Source of the DNA: CBDBBY01 sp965203795
GTDB taxonomy: Bacteria; Pseudomonadota; Alphaproteobacteria; Rhodobacterales; Rhodobacteraceae
Length of the DNA stretch: 64,000 nt
Assembly: GCA_965203795.1 (NCBI GenBank)
Contig: OZ241915.1
Location: forward strand, 2,666,001-2,730,000
Reading direction: 5' to 3'
In this document: in pieces, positions 46,245 to 55,316 of the stretch
Numbering within the stretch: position 1 is the first letter of the stretch
Layout: the number at the start of each line of letters is the position of its first letter
Translations under genes and position numbers: made by a program
Notes under the pieces: generated by a model
What the model was told of the DNA's origin: nothing
The model's input: the letters and a program-made list of their open reading frames with translations, nothing else
The model's database searches: none

Positions 46245-46546
46245 CTTTCAATCTGCCCGTTCCGCCTGCGTTTCAGCTTCCGACGGATCGGTTTGCGCCG
46301 CATATTGAATCCCACCGCAAGGAAATGCTTCGCAAGCTGTCTTGCTGCGAAACCAACGGCAGGGAAAACTGCTCCCCGCCCTGCTGGAAAACCCTCGCTG
46401 ACTTTGGAGAGATCGCCGTTGGCGGCATCCCGGCTTGTGTGGGGAATGCCGTCCCGCCTGGCAGCTGCGAAGGCGAAACGCCGTACGCTTGCTGGGAGCG
46501 GCGTCTTCGCGGACAGCCAAGGATTGGGAGCAAGCAGGAACTCTGA
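46241..46546 (+). CDS. Short protein coupled to the methyltransferase, unknown
   Basis: This 101-residue frame starts in an ATGA overlap with the methylase stop, which favours real translation. The first 35 residues (FNLPVPPAFQLPTDRFAPHI) look protein-like, while the remainder is Cys- and Gly-rich and less convincing. It ends two bases before the cyclopropane synthase ATG. One possibility is a frameshifted or truncated partner, for example a restriction component; another is a genuine small gene. I cannot assign a family. Confidence 0.35.
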   Translation: MTFNLPVPPAFQLPTDRFAPHIESHRKEMLRKLSCCETNGRENCSPPCWKTLADFGEIAVGGIPACVGNAVPPGSCEGETPYACWERRLRGQPRIGSKQEL

Positions 46547-46548
46547 CG

Positions 46549-47760
46549 ATGTGGGAACGTTTTTTCAGATACATGGCCCGCAAGCTGATTACGCGCGGAA
46601 CTCTGTCGGTGGAGCTCCCCGGAGGCGAGCAGTTCACTTGCGGCGACCGCAAGGGCGACCCGGTCAAGATCAGGATTCACACGCGATCGGCGTTGCGCGA
46701 CCTGTGCCTGAACCCGGATCTGAAGCTCGGAGAGAGCTACATGGACGGCGTTTTGACGATCGACGACGACGACCTGCAGGGGCTGCTGGCGCTGATCGTC
46801 GCCAACCTGTCCGACGGCGACGACATCGTGTCACGGAAAATGCTCGCGACGATCAAGAAACTCGGCCGCCGCGCAGCCCAGTACAACCCGATCGCCAAGG
46901 CGCGGAGCAACGTCGAACACCATTACGACCTGTCCGACGAGCTCTACGAGCTGTTTCTAGACGCCGACCGGCAGTACAGCTGCGCTTATTTCGGGTCGCC
47001 GGACGACACGCTGGACCAGGCCCAGGAAAACAAGAAGCGCCACATCGCGACCAAGCTCCTGCTGGAGCCGGGGCACTCGGTGCTCGACATCGGAAGCGGC
47101 TGGGGCGGGATGGGCCTGACGCTGGCGAGGGACTACGGCTGCAAGGTCACCGGCGTCACGCTTTCGTCCGGCCAGCACAGGATATCGAACCTGCGCGCGA
47201 GAGAGGAAGGGGTGTCCGACCGGACGACGTTCGAGCTGATGGACTACCGGGCGGTGGACGCCGCGTTCGACCGGATCGTTTCAGTCGGGATGTTCGAGCA
47301 TGTCGGGGCGCCGCACTACCGCGAGTTCTTCAGGTCCGTTCGGAGGCTTCTCAAGGACGACGGCGTCGCCCTGCTTCACACGATCGGCCGCCTTTCCCCT
47401 CCCGGTTCCACCAACCCTTGGATCGCCAAGTACATTTTCCCCGGCGGGTACATCCCTGCCTTGTCGGAAGTGATGGCGGCGGTCGAAAAGGAGGGTCTCT
47501 TCCTCGCCGACGTGGAGGTGCTGAGGCTGCACTACGCGGAAACGCTGCGCCATTGGCAAGAGCGCTTCGTGGCGAACATCGAAAAGGTCAAGGCCATATA
47601 CGACGACAGGTTCTGCCGGATGTGGCGGTTCTATCTTGCCGCCAGCGAAATGACCTTCCGCCACGACCACCAAGTGGTGTTCCAGCTTCAGCTCTCGAAG
47701 CGGCTGGAGACGGTGCCGCTGACCCGCGAGTACATTCACTCCGGTGTGGAAGCGGCCTGA
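46549..47760 (+). CDS. cfa: Cyclopropane-fatty-acyl-phospholipid synthase
   Basis: This 403-residue methyltransferase has the family hallmarks: IAKARSNVEHHYDLSDELYE (about residues 114-133), QYSCAYFGSPDDTLDQAQEN (about 141-160), SAM-binding VLDIGSGWGGMGLTLARDYG (about 178-197), and IVSVGMFEHVGAPHYREFF (about 243-261). It adds a methylene from S-adenosylmethionine to double bonds in membrane lipids, typically in stationary phase or under acid stress. The ATG at 46549 has AGGAA nine bases upstream. It sits between a methylase locus and carB, with about 150 bp before carB. Confidence 0.93.
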   Translation: MWERFFRYMARKLITRGTLSVELPGGEQFTCGDRKGDPVKIRIHTRSALRDLCLNPDLKLGESYMDGVLTIDDDDLQGLLALIVANLSDGDDIVSRKMLATIKKLGRRAAQYNPIAKARSNVEHHYDLSDELYELFLDADRQYSCAYFGSPDDTLDQAQENKKRHIATKLLLEPGHSVLDIGSGWGGMGLTLARDYGCKVTGVTLSSGQHRISNLRAREEGVSDRTTFELMDYRAVDAAFDRIVSVGMFEHVGAPHYREFFRSVRRLLKDDGVALLHTIGRLSPPGSTNPWIAKYIFPGGYIPALSEVMAAVEKEGLFLADVEVLRLHYAETLRHWQERFVANIEKVKAIYDDRFCRMWRFYLAASEMTFRHDHQVVFQLQLSKRLETVPLTREYIHSGVEAA

Positions 47761-47821
47761 AGCTGCATCCGGCCCGGCTCGGGAAAGCCAATCCCGGGAC
47801 GCCGCCCCGCCCGTCACTCCC

Positions 47822-47849
47822 TTGCGGCAGGCAGCTAGCGGAATATAAG
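47822..47849 (+). promoter_or_regulatory. Predicted carB promoter
   Basis: -35 TTGCGG (47822-47827), 16-bp spacer, -10 TATAAG (47844-47849), 60 bp before carB. The block GGAATATAAGCCCG is identical to one upstream of the pyrophosphatase gene (60042-60055), which supports a real -10 region. Confidence 0.5.
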
Positions 47850-47908
47850 CCCGGCGGCTTGCAATCTGCGCAGTTCGCGCGGCGCGCCGGATCGGCAAGG
47901 ACGGACGA

Positions 47909-50900
47909 ATGCCCAAGAGGACCGATCTGAGTTCGATCATGGTCATCGGCGCGGGCCCGATCGTGATCGGCCAAGCCTGCGAATTCGACTACTCGGGCAC
48001 CCAGGCGTGCAAGGCCCTTAAGGACGAGGGCTACCGGGTCGTACTGCTGAACTCCAATCCCGCCACAATCATGACCGATCCGGAAATGGCGGACGCGACC
48101 TACATCGAGCCGATCACGCCGGAGATCGTCGCGCAGATCATCAAACGCGAGAGGCCTTCCGCGCTCCTTCCGACCATGGGCGGCCAGACGGCGCTGAACA
48201 CGTCGCTGGAGACGGCGAAGCGCGGCGTGCTGGACGAATTCGGGGTCGAGCTGATCGGGGCGAACCGCGAGGCCATTGAAAAGGCCGAGGATCGCGAGCT
48301 CTTCCGGAAGGCGATGGACGAGATCGGCTTGGAAAGCCCGAAATCCCGGATAGCGGGAAGCATGGAGGAGGCGCGCGCGGCCTTGGAGCATATCGGGCTG
48401 CCCGCGATCATCCGGCCGGCCTACACGCTTGGCGGAACGGGCGGCGGCATCGCCACGGACGCCGCCGGGTTCGAAGCGCTTTGCCGCAAGGGCCTGGACG
48501 CCTCTCCGGCGACGCAGATCCTCATCGACGAAAGCCTGCTCGGCTGGAAGGAATTCGAGATGGAGGTCGTCCGCGACAAGGCGGACAACGCGATCATCAT
48601 CTGCTCGATTGAGAACGTCGATCCGATGGGCGTCCACACCGGCGATTCCGTCACCGTGGCCCCCGCCCTCACGCTGACCGACAAGGAATTCCAGCGGATG
48701 CGCAACGGCTCCATCGCGGTCCTGCGGAAAATCGGCGTCGAGACGGGCGGCTCGAACGTTCAGTGGGCCATGGACCCACGCGACGGGCGGATGGTGATCA
48801 TCGAGATGAACCCGAGGGTTTCCCGATCATCCGCGCTAGCCTCGAAGGCGACCGGGTTCCCGATCGCGAAGATCGCCGCCAAGCTAGCGGTCGGCTACAC
48901 TTTGGACGAGCTCCAGAACGACATTACCAAGGTCACGCCGGCATCCTTCGAACCGACCATCGACTACGTGGTCACGAAGATCCCTAGGTTCGCGTTCGAG
49001 AAATTCCCAGGCGCCAAGCCCGATCTCGACACGTCGATGAAGTCGGTCGGCGAAGCGATGGCGATCGGCAGGACATTCCACGAGAGCCTTCAGAAGGCGC
49101 TCGCCTCGCTGGAGACGGATCTCGACGGACTCGACGAGATAGCCATCAATGGGATGCCTGCGGACGCGACAGTCGAGGACCCGGACTTTGAAAATCTCCC
49201 GGCTCCGTGGCGCGGCATCATCGAACAAAAAGCGGCGGCGGCCATCGACAAGGGCGCCGTCATCGATGCGCTGTCCGTCCGGAGTCCCGACCGGCTCAGG
49301 CTGATCGCCCAGGCGATGCGCCATGGCCTTTCGGATCCCGAAATCCAGCGCGCCACGCAGTACGATCCGTGGTTCATCGCCAGAATCCGGGAAATCGTGG
49401 AAGCGGAGGAGGAGGTCAGGCAGGGCGGCCTTCCGGAATCCCGCGACGGGCTGCGGGAGCTCAAGTCGCGCGGCTTCACCGACGCGCGGCTCGCGCGCTT
49501 GTCCAGCAGGGATGCGGAGGAGGTGCGGGCGCTCCGGCGGAATCTCGGCGTCAGGCCGGTCTTCAAGCGGATAGACACATGCGCCGCCGAATTCGATGCC
49601 CGAACGCCGTACATGTACTCGACCTACGAAACCCCGCTGTACGGCGAAGCCGAATGCGAGGCGCGGCCCACGGATCGGCGGAAAATCGCGGTCCTAGGCG
49701 GCGGACCGAACCGCATCGGGCAGGGCATCGAGTTCGACTACTGCTGCTGCCATGCCTGCATGGCCCTGACGGCTTCAGGATTCGAGACCATCATGGTCAA
49801 TTGCAATCCGGAAACGGTTTCAACCGATTACGACACTTCGGACCGGCTGTATTTCGAACCGCTGACGCACGAGCATGTTTCGGAAATCCTCGCGGCCGAA
49901 AGCCGGTCCGGGGCGCTGGTCGGCACGATCGTTCAGTTCGGAGGCCAGACTCCGCTGAAGCTCGCACACGCCATGGAAGCCGACGGGTTCGAGATTCTCG
50001 GAACCAAGCCGGACTCGATTGACCGCGCCGAGGATCGGGAGCGGTTCAAGGCGCTTTTGAACGAGCTCGGGCTGAAGCAACCGAGGAACAGCACGGCCCA
50101 TTCAGCCGACGAAGCGGCGCGGGCGGCTGAAGAGATCGGCTATCCGGTCGTGATCCGGCCCTCCTATGTGCTTGGCGGCCGCGCCATGGAAATCGTACGG
50201 AACCCAGCCCAGCTGCTGAAGTACATGCGCGATGCGGTTTCCGCGTCGGGACGGAATCCGATTCTGATCGACCAGTTCCTGCCCGACGCCGTGGAGGTGG
50301 ATGTCGACGCCTTGTGCGATGGCCGGACCGTCCGCGTCGCGGGCGTGATGCAGCACATCGAACTGGCGGGGGTCCATTCGGGCGACAGCGCATGCTCGCT
50401 GCCGCCGCACTCCCTGGACCCGCGCATCGTCCAAGAGCTTGAGAGGCAGACCGAGAAGCTCGCAATGGCGCTGGATGTGCGCGGCCTCATGAACGTCCAG
50501 TTCGCCGTGCAGGACGGGACGGTCTATCTGCTCGAGGTCAATCCGAGAGCCTCGCGCACCGTGCCGTTCGTCGCGAAGGCGACAGGCAATCCCGTCGCCG
50601 CCGTCGCCGCGAAGGTGATGGCGGGCCAAGAGCTCGGAGCGTTTGAATTCAACCCGCACGCGAGCGGTCTTTGCTCGGTCAAGGAGGCCGTGCTTCCGTT
50701 CGGCCGCTTTCCCGGGGTGGACGCGCTGCTCGGACCGGAAATGCGCTCGACCGGCGAGGTCATGGGCACGGACTCGACCTTCCCGCGCGCGTTTCTGAAG
50801 GCCCAGATCGGCGCAGGGGTCAAACTGCCCAGCGAAGGCCAAGTGTTCATTTCCTTCAAGGACAGCGACAAGAACCAGGACCTCGCGCAGACCGCGGAAA

Positions 50901-51235
50901 CGCTGTCGAACCTCGGCTACTCCCTTGTGGCGACCGAGGGAACGGCGGCCCATCTGAGCGCTTTGGGAATCAAGTGCGAGCGCGTCGCGAAAGTGCACGA
51001 GGGCCGACCGAATGTCGTGGACCATCTGAGGGACGGCTTGATCGCGGTGGTCATGAACACGGCGGAGACCGAGCAGGCAATCGAAGACAGCAGGGAAATC
51101 AGGTCGACGTCGGTTGCGGAGGGAATTCCCTACTGCACGACCGCGGCGGCATCGCTGGCGCTTGCCCAAGCGCTTGCATCCGCGTCGGCGGGAGAACTCA
51201 AGGCGAACGCCATCCAAGGAATGCACGGCTGCTGA
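47909..51235 (+). CDS. carB: Carbamoyl phosphate synthase large subunit
   Basis: This 1108-residue protein makes carbamoyl phosphate from bicarbonate, ammonia and ATP for arginine and pyrimidine synthesis. The two homologous ATP-grasp halves are evident: IMVIGAGPIVIGQACEFDYS (residues 10-29) and IAVLGGGPNRIGQGIEFDYC (about 592-611). Each is followed by an ATP-grasp domain, LPAIIRPAYTLGGTGGGIAT in the first and YPVVIRPSYVLGGRAMEIVR in the second. The C-terminal 140 residues form the MGS-like allosteric domain. The length is usual for alphaproteobacteria. carA is not in this window, so the two subunits are not in one operon here. Confidence 0.96.
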   Translation: MPKRTDLSSIMVIGAGPIVIGQACEFDYSGTQACKALKDEGYRVVLLNSNPATIMTDPEMADATYIEPITPEIVAQIIKRERPSALLPTMGGQTALNTSLETAKRGVLDEFGVELIGANREAIEKAEDRELFRKAMDEIGLESPKSRIAGSMEEARAALEHIGLPAIIRPAYTLGGTGGGIATDAAGFEALCRKGLDASPATQILIDESLLGWKEFEMEVVRDKADNAIIICSIENVDPMGVHTGDSVTVAPALTLTDKEFQRMRNGSIAVLRKIGVETGGSNVQWAMDPRDGRMVIIEMNPRVSRSSALASKATGFPIAKIAAKLAVGYTLDELQNDITKVTPASFEPTIDYVVTKIPRFAFEKFPGAKPDLDTSMKSVGEAMAIGRTFHESLQKALASLETDLDGLDEIAINGMPADATVEDPDFENLPAPWRGIIEQKAAAAIDKGAVIDALSVRSPDRLRLIAQAMRHGLSDPEIQRATQYDPWFIARIREIVEAEEEVRQGGLPESRDGLRELKSRGFTDARLARLSSRDAEEVRALRRNLGVRPVFKRIDTCAAEFDARTPYMYSTYETPLYGEAECEARPTDRRKIAVLGGGPNRIGQGIEFDYCCCHACMALTASGFETIMVNCNPETVSTDYDTSDRLYFEPLTHEHVSEILAAESRSGALVGTIVQFGGQTPLKLAHAMEADGFEILGTKPDSIDRAEDRERFKALLNELGLKQPRNSTAHSADEAARAAEEIGYPVVIRPSYVLGGRAMEIVRNPAQLLKYMRDAVSASGRNPILIDQFLPDAVEVDVDALCDGRTVRVAGVMQHIELAGVHSGDSACSLPPHSLDPRIVQELERQTEKLAMALDVRGLMNVQFAVQDGTVYLLEVNPRASRTVPFVAKATGNPVAAVAAKVMAGQELGAFEFNPHASGLCSVKEAVLPFGRFPGVDALLGPEMRSTGEVMGTDSTFPRAFLKAQIGAGVKLPSEGQVFISFKDSDKNQDLAQTAETLSNLGYSLVATEGTAAHLSALGIKCERVAKVHEGRPNVVDHLRDGLIAVVMNTAETEQAIEDSREIRSTSVAEGIPYCTTAAASLALAQALASASAGELKANAIQGMHGC

Positions 51236-51298
51236 GCGTTTGCAGGCCGCCGCGCCGCGGGTGCCAAGCCCTTCCGGCCAAGGAGTTCCGGCGGAATC

Positions 51299-52300
51299 TC
51301 AATCCGTGAATTCGATCCCGACCGCTCGCCGGCTTTCCAAGGAGCGCATGCAGGCTTCGGCGGCGGCCTCGGCCGCCAGCCCGTCCTTGATGGTCGCGAA
51401 CGCTCCCGTTGGACGTTCCATTTCCTTCACGAACGCCGCAAACTGGATGGAATAGGATTCGCTGAACCGGTCGAACCAGTGCTGATGGATGCCGCTCGAA
51501 TGCATCCGGTCGCCCTTGTAATGCACGACATCCACAGGCACCGGCGTCCGCGATTCGATCTTGCCGGCCGATCCGAAGACCTCGATCCGCTCGTCGTAGC
51601 CGTAGCTCGTGCGCCGGCTGAAATTGAAATGGCAAAACCCGCCGCCCGAAAGCCTGCCGATCGCCATCGCCGTGTCCACATCGCCGTAGTCGGCAAATCT
51701 CGGATCGATCAGGCAATCGCCGACAGCGTAGATCTCCTGAAGCCGCTCTCCTGAAATCCAAGCAGCAAGGTCGAAGAAGTGCGCTCCCTTGTCCCGGAAC
51801 TGCCCGCCGGAGATCCTGATGTAGTCAAGGCTCTGGGGCTGCTGGGTCCGGGAAGTCACGTGCATCATTTCGATGCGTCCGATCTCGCCGCTGTCCACGG
51901 CGGACTTCAGCATCGCGTATTGGCGGTCGTACCGCCGATTGAACCCCATTCCCGCGAAGACGCCCCGCTGGCCGGCGGCGCGAGCCGTTTCCTTCGCCGA
52001 CTCGTGGTCGCGGTCGATCGGCTTTTCGCAAAGGAACGGCATGCCGCTCGATATGCACTTCCTCGCCAGCTCGCCGTGCGCATCGGTGGAGGCCGCAATG
52101 ATCACCGCGTCCACGCCGGATGCCGCCAGCAGCTCGTCGGCGGATCCCGCCACGCTTGCGCCCCACTTCGACGCGACGGCGGCGGCGGCTTCGGGATTGA
52201 GGTCGTGAACCACGACCAGCCGGGCGCCGGGATGCCGTCCGGCGCAGCCGCCGTGCACTTTGCCGATGAACCCGGCCCCGATCAGGCCAATGCCGATCAT
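51299..52300 (-). CDS. Gfo/Idh/MocA family oxidoreductase (inositol 2-dehydrogenase-like)
   Basis: This 333-residue NAD(P)-dependent enzyme has the N-terminal Rossmann motif IGIGLIGAGFIGKVHGGCAG (residues 2-21), the family EKP motif (MPFLCEKPIDRDH, about 90-102), and the catalytic D-x-x-x-H pattern in ISGGQFRDKGAHFFDLAAWI (about 167-186). These match IolG-type inositol dehydrogenases, but the family covers many sugar substrates. It precedes the hydroxyacid dehydrogenase gene on the same strand with a 77-bp gap. Confidence 0.85.
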   Translation of the reverse strand: MIGIGLIGAGFIGKVHGGCAGRHPGARLVVVHDLNPEAAAAVASKWGASVAGSADELLAASGVDAVIIAASTDAHGELARKCISSGMPFLCEKPIDRDHESAKETARAAGQRGVFAGMGFNRRYDRQYAMLKSAVDSGEIGRIEMMHVTSRTQQPQSLDYIRISGGQFRDKGAHFFDLAAWISGERLQEIYAVGDCLIDPRFADYGDVDTAMAIGRLSGGGFCHFNFSRRTSYGYDERIEVFGSAGKIESRTPVPVDVVHYKGDRMHSSGIHQHWFDRFSESYSIQFAAFVKEMERPTGAFATIKDGLAAEAAAEACMRSLESRRAVGIEFTD

Positions 52301-52377
52301 TCAGCGCCTCCTTGGCCGTAACAATGGCCCCGCCGCCACGCGGGTTCGGCGCGCCGCTCCGATTTCGCGCCGGGGCG

Positions 52378-53346
52378 TCACGAAACCAGGTTCGGCGGCG
52401 TTTTGCCGCCCACGAAAGCCTCGACGTTCTCAACCGCCATCCGGCCCATGTCCTCGCGCACCTCGAGGACGGAAGTTCCAAGGTGGGGAACCAGCACGAC
52501 ATTCTCCATGGCGAGCAGCTCATCGGGAATCGCCGGTTCGAACTCGTACACGTCGAGGCCCGCTGCCGCGATCCGGCCCTCCTTCAGCACCCTGACGAGT
52601 TCGGCCTCGTCGACGACATCGCCGCGCGAAACGTTGACGAAAACGGCGTGCGGCCGCATCGCCCGGAGAAGCTCGCCGGTGATCAGGTGCCGCGAAGCGG
52701 GGCCGCCCCGCACGGTCACGACGACAAAATCCGCCGTTTCCATCACCTCCCGCGCCGATCCGAGCTGCGTCGCCGGGAATTCCATGCCCCGCGCGGGCGA
52801 CCGATTGTGGAACGAGACATCCATTCCGAACCCGAAATGGCACCGCCTCGCAACCGCGCTGCCGATCCGTCCCATTCCGATTATGCCGAGCGACTTGCCC
52901 GTGACATGGCGGCCGAGCATTTCCGTGGGCTGCCATCCGCGCCAGCCGCCCCTTCTCACCAAGCGGTCCCCTTCGGCCGTCCGCCGGGCCGCCATGAGCA
53001 TGAGCGATACCGCAATGTCCGCGGTCGCGTCCGTCACCGCTCCGGGCGTGCTGGTCACGGCCACGCCGCGGCGGCGCGCGGCATCGACGTCTATGTGGTC
53101 GTATCCCGCGCCGAAGTTCGCAAGGATTCCGCATCTCGGATTCGGCACGGCTTCGAACGCGCCCGCGTCGAACATGTCGCCGTGGTTGGAAATCGCCGCG
53201 TCGTAGCCTCTGAGGCACTCGGCGGCATCCTCGCGGGACAGCGCCGCGCCGCTGGTCAGCATTTCGACATCGAACGAAGCCCGGGCTCTTTCGACGGTCG
53301 CTTCGGGCAGCACCCTTGTGATCAGGAGCTTCGTCGCTGAACTCAA
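52378..53346 (-). CDS. D-2-hydroxyacid dehydrogenase (glyoxylate/hydroxypyruvate reductase-like)
   Basis: This 322-residue NAD(P)-dependent enzyme has a GNAD-type coenzyme loop, SLGIIGMGRIGSAVARRCHF (about residues 146-165), a GLDVYEFEPAIP acidic motif (about 259-270) and LVPHLGTSVLEVREDMGRMA with the catalytic His (about 281-300). The start is taken as TTG 53346, which overlaps the TGA of the CsaA-like gene (TTGA) and gives the usual family length; the frame continues further upstream, but that DNA encodes the CsaA-like protein. It probably reduces glyoxylate or hydroxypyruvate. Confidence 0.86.
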   Translation of the reverse strand: MSSATKLLITRVLPEATVERARASFDVEMLTSGAALSREDAAECLRGYDAAISNHGDMFDAGAFEAVPNPRCGILANFGAGYDHIDVDAARRRGVAVTSTPGAVTDATADIAVSLMLMAARRTAEGDRLVRRGGWRGWQPTEMLGRHVTGKSLGIIGMGRIGSAVARRCHFGFGMDVSFHNRSPARGMEFPATQLGSAREVMETADFVVVTVRGGPASRHLITGELLRAMRPHAVFVNVSRGDVVDEAELVRVLKEGRIAAAGLDVYEFEPAIPDELLAMENVVLVPHLGTSVLEVREDMGRMAVENVEAFVGGKTPPNLVS

Positions 53347-53681
53347 TAGAGCAGCCCGCCTTCCGGCACGTCCTGGTCCGGAGAGACCAGCACGACCTCG
53401 CCGTCGGAATCCGGAACGCCGACCACCAGCACCTCGGACATGAACTTGCCGATCTGCCGCGGCGGGAAATTCGTGACCGCCAGCACCTGCCGACCCAAGA
53501 GGCCCTCGGGCGAATAGTGCCGCACAATCTGCGCCGAGCTGCGCTTCACGCCCAAGCCTTCGCCGAAGTCCACCCACAGCTTGATGGCGGGCTTGCGCGC
53601 CTCCGGATACGGCTCCGCCCGGACGATCCGGCCGACGCGGATCTCCACCCGCTGGAAATCCTCGATTCCGATTTCAGCCAT
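53343..53681 (-). CDS. CsaA-like tRNA-binding domain protein
   Basis: This 112-residue OB-fold protein begins IEDFQRVEIRVGRIVRAEPY (residues 6-25), with ARKPAIKLWVDFGEGLGVKR (about 28-47), RQVLAVTNFPPRQIGKFMSE (about 64-83) and the C-terminal VPEGGLLY, all characteristic of the CsaA/tRNA_bind family. Members have been linked to export chaperoning and to RNA binding. It overlaps proC by 8 bp upstream and the hydroxyacid dehydrogenase by 4 bp downstream, so all three are one transcript. Confidence 0.88.
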   Translation of the reverse strand: MAEIGIEDFQRVEIRVGRIVRAEPYPEARKPAIKLWVDFGEGLGVKRSSAQIVRHYSPEGLLGRQVLAVTNFPPRQIGKFMSEVLVVGVPDSDGEVVLVSPDQDVPEGGLLY

Positions 53682-54498
53682 CGCCTGACGCGAGTTCCCT
53701 GCTTCGATCCGCCGCGGCGCGCACGGCCTGCTTGATCAGCGGCCTCAGGCCGCTCTCCGAATCCATGAGCGATTTCAGCGCCGCTGCGGTCGTTCCCCCC
53801 GGAGACGTCACGTTCACGCGAAGCTGGGCCGGGCTTTCGCCAGATTCGATCGCCAGGCTTCCTGCCCCTGCGACCGTCGCGCGGGCCAGCCGAAGCGACA
53901 CCTCCTCTGAAAGGCCCTCGGCCCTCGCGGCTTCCGCAAGCGCTTCGATCAAATGGAAAACGTAGGCCGGGCCGGACCCGGACACCGCCGTCACGGCGTC
54001 GATGTCGGACTCATTGTCCAAGCGGACGGTTTCGCCTGCCGCCGCCATCAGCGCCTCCGCCAGCTGCATCTGCCCTTCCGACACGCCGGTCCCGGCGACG
54101 AGCGCCGTGATGCCCTTGCCGATCGCCGCGGGCGTGTTCGGCATTGCCCGGACGACGGGCGTCGCCGCGCCGACCGAATCCCGGATCGCCGAAATGCGCG
54201 TCCCGGCAGCTATGGACAAGAACATCGTCTGCCGCCCGCCGAGCGGGCGCACGCTTTCCAAAGCCTCCGACATCATCTGCGGCTTGACTGCAATCACGCA
54301 CACGCCGGGCGGTTCCGCGGGCAGGCCGGAATTCAGAATCACGCGCTGCCCGCGAAGCCAGTCCGAAGGGTTCGGCTCGATGACCCGAACCGTTCCGGGC
54401 TCCAGCCCGCGCGACAGCCACCCGGCGAGCAATGCCGACCCCATCTTCCCGCATCCCAGCAGGACAACGCCGTTCAGTTCCGAGTCCGCGAGGTTCAT
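53674..54498 (-). CDS. proC: Pyrroline-5-carboxylate reductase
   Basis: This 274-residue enzyme makes the last step of proline synthesis, reducing pyrroline-5-carboxylate with NAD(P)H. It shows VVLLGCGKMGSALLAGWLSR (Rossmann loop, residues 11-30), VVRAMPNTPAAIGKGITALV (about 113-132), VSGSGPAYVFHLIEALAEA (about 169-187) and the signature region VTSPGGTTAAALKSLMDSES (about 230-249). Frame and length are normal. A gap of 36 bp separates it from the YbjN-like gene upstream on the same strand. Confidence 0.93.
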   Translation of the reverse strand: MNLADSELNGVVLLGCGKMGSALLAGWLSRGLEPGTVRVIEPNPSDWLRGQRVILNSGLPAEPPGVCVIAVKPQMMSEALESVRPLGGRQTMFLSIAAGTRISAIRDSVGAATPVVRAMPNTPAAIGKGITALVAGTGVSEGQMQLAEALMAAAGETVRLDNESDIDAVTAVSGSGPAYVFHLIEALAEAARAEGLSEEVSLRLARATVAGAGSLAIESGESPAQLRVNVTSPGGTTAAALKSLMDSESGLRPLIKQAVRAAADRSRELASGDG

Positions 54499-54534
54499 TG
54501 CGCCGCGTTCCGGGAGACCTCCGCCTGATTCGGC

Positions 54535-55023
54535 TCAGGCGGTGCCGAACGAATCGGCAAGGTGGAACTCAATGGAATCGGCACTCCTGCGGTCCGCCAA
54601 GTTCGCGGTCTGGAACACCGGATAGAACTTGTCGCATTGCTCAACGGCGTGATCGATCCCGCTGACCACCGCCCGCACACCGACGGCTGGAGCGCCAACA
54701 GAGCTGCGGAAACACACGCGGGACAGGTCGTCCCGATAGTAGAACGCGCCGCTGCGGCAGCGGGCGTTCGCCCGGTTCAGCGCGTCATGCAGGCGCGCTT
54801 CCCGGTCAGGGCGGAGAGTCAGCGAAAAGGAGCTCAACAAATGCAGCTCGCCTCCCTCGGGTGAACAGGACAGCCTGATCTCGTAGATGTGCCAGACGCC
54901 CTCGGCATGGATCACAGCCTTGCGCCCGCCTTCCCGGCGGGCTTCCCAGTTCTCCGAACGGGCATGATGAAGGGCGATTCCGATCAGGTCGCCGCCTCCG
55001 AAGGCGGGCGCGAAAGGCTTCAT
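54535..55023 (-). CDS. YbjN-domain protein
   Basis: This 162-residue protein has the YbjN pattern: a central beta-rich part (AEGVWHIYEIRLSCSP), RLHDALNRANARCRSGAFYY (about residues 88-107) and the C-terminal helical part (DHAVEQCDKFYPVFQTANLA, about 129-148). The ATG at 55023 (MKPFAPAF) is chosen; the frame extends to 55143, but that part is less protein-like, and no strong ribosome site resolves it. YbjN proteins are small cytoplasmic proteins with a fold like type III secretion chaperones; their role in alphaproteobacteria is unknown. It lies upstream of proC. Confidence 0.75.
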   Translation of the reverse strand: MKPFAPAFGGGDLIGIALHHARSENWEARREGGRKAVIHAEGVWHIYEIRLSCSPEGGELHLLSSFSLTLRPDREARLHDALNRANARCRSGAFYYRDDLSRVCFRSSVGAPAVGVRAVVSGIDHAVEQCDKFYPVFQTANLADRRSADSIEFHLADSFGTA

Positions 55024-55316
55024 CGAATCGCCGAATCGCACGATAGTGCCCCTTCCGCCTGAAAGCCCAACAAATTCCGTCCCTGGCCATCTCTCGTTGT
55101 ACGAACGAGCATCGGCCCTACATGTAGGGTTATCGACGTCCAAGCGGGAAAGTAAAGGGGCGGAGCGCGCCTTTCAGAACGCTTTGCTCAATGGGAGGCT
55201 GCCGCCCTTCAGCGGCCCGAGGACGGGCCGAACGGAATGCGGCAGGCGCGCTGCGCCAAGTGCCTGGCGGAGGGCTGGCGAATCGGCTTCCGCCGCCCGA
55301 AAAAGGCGGACGCGCC

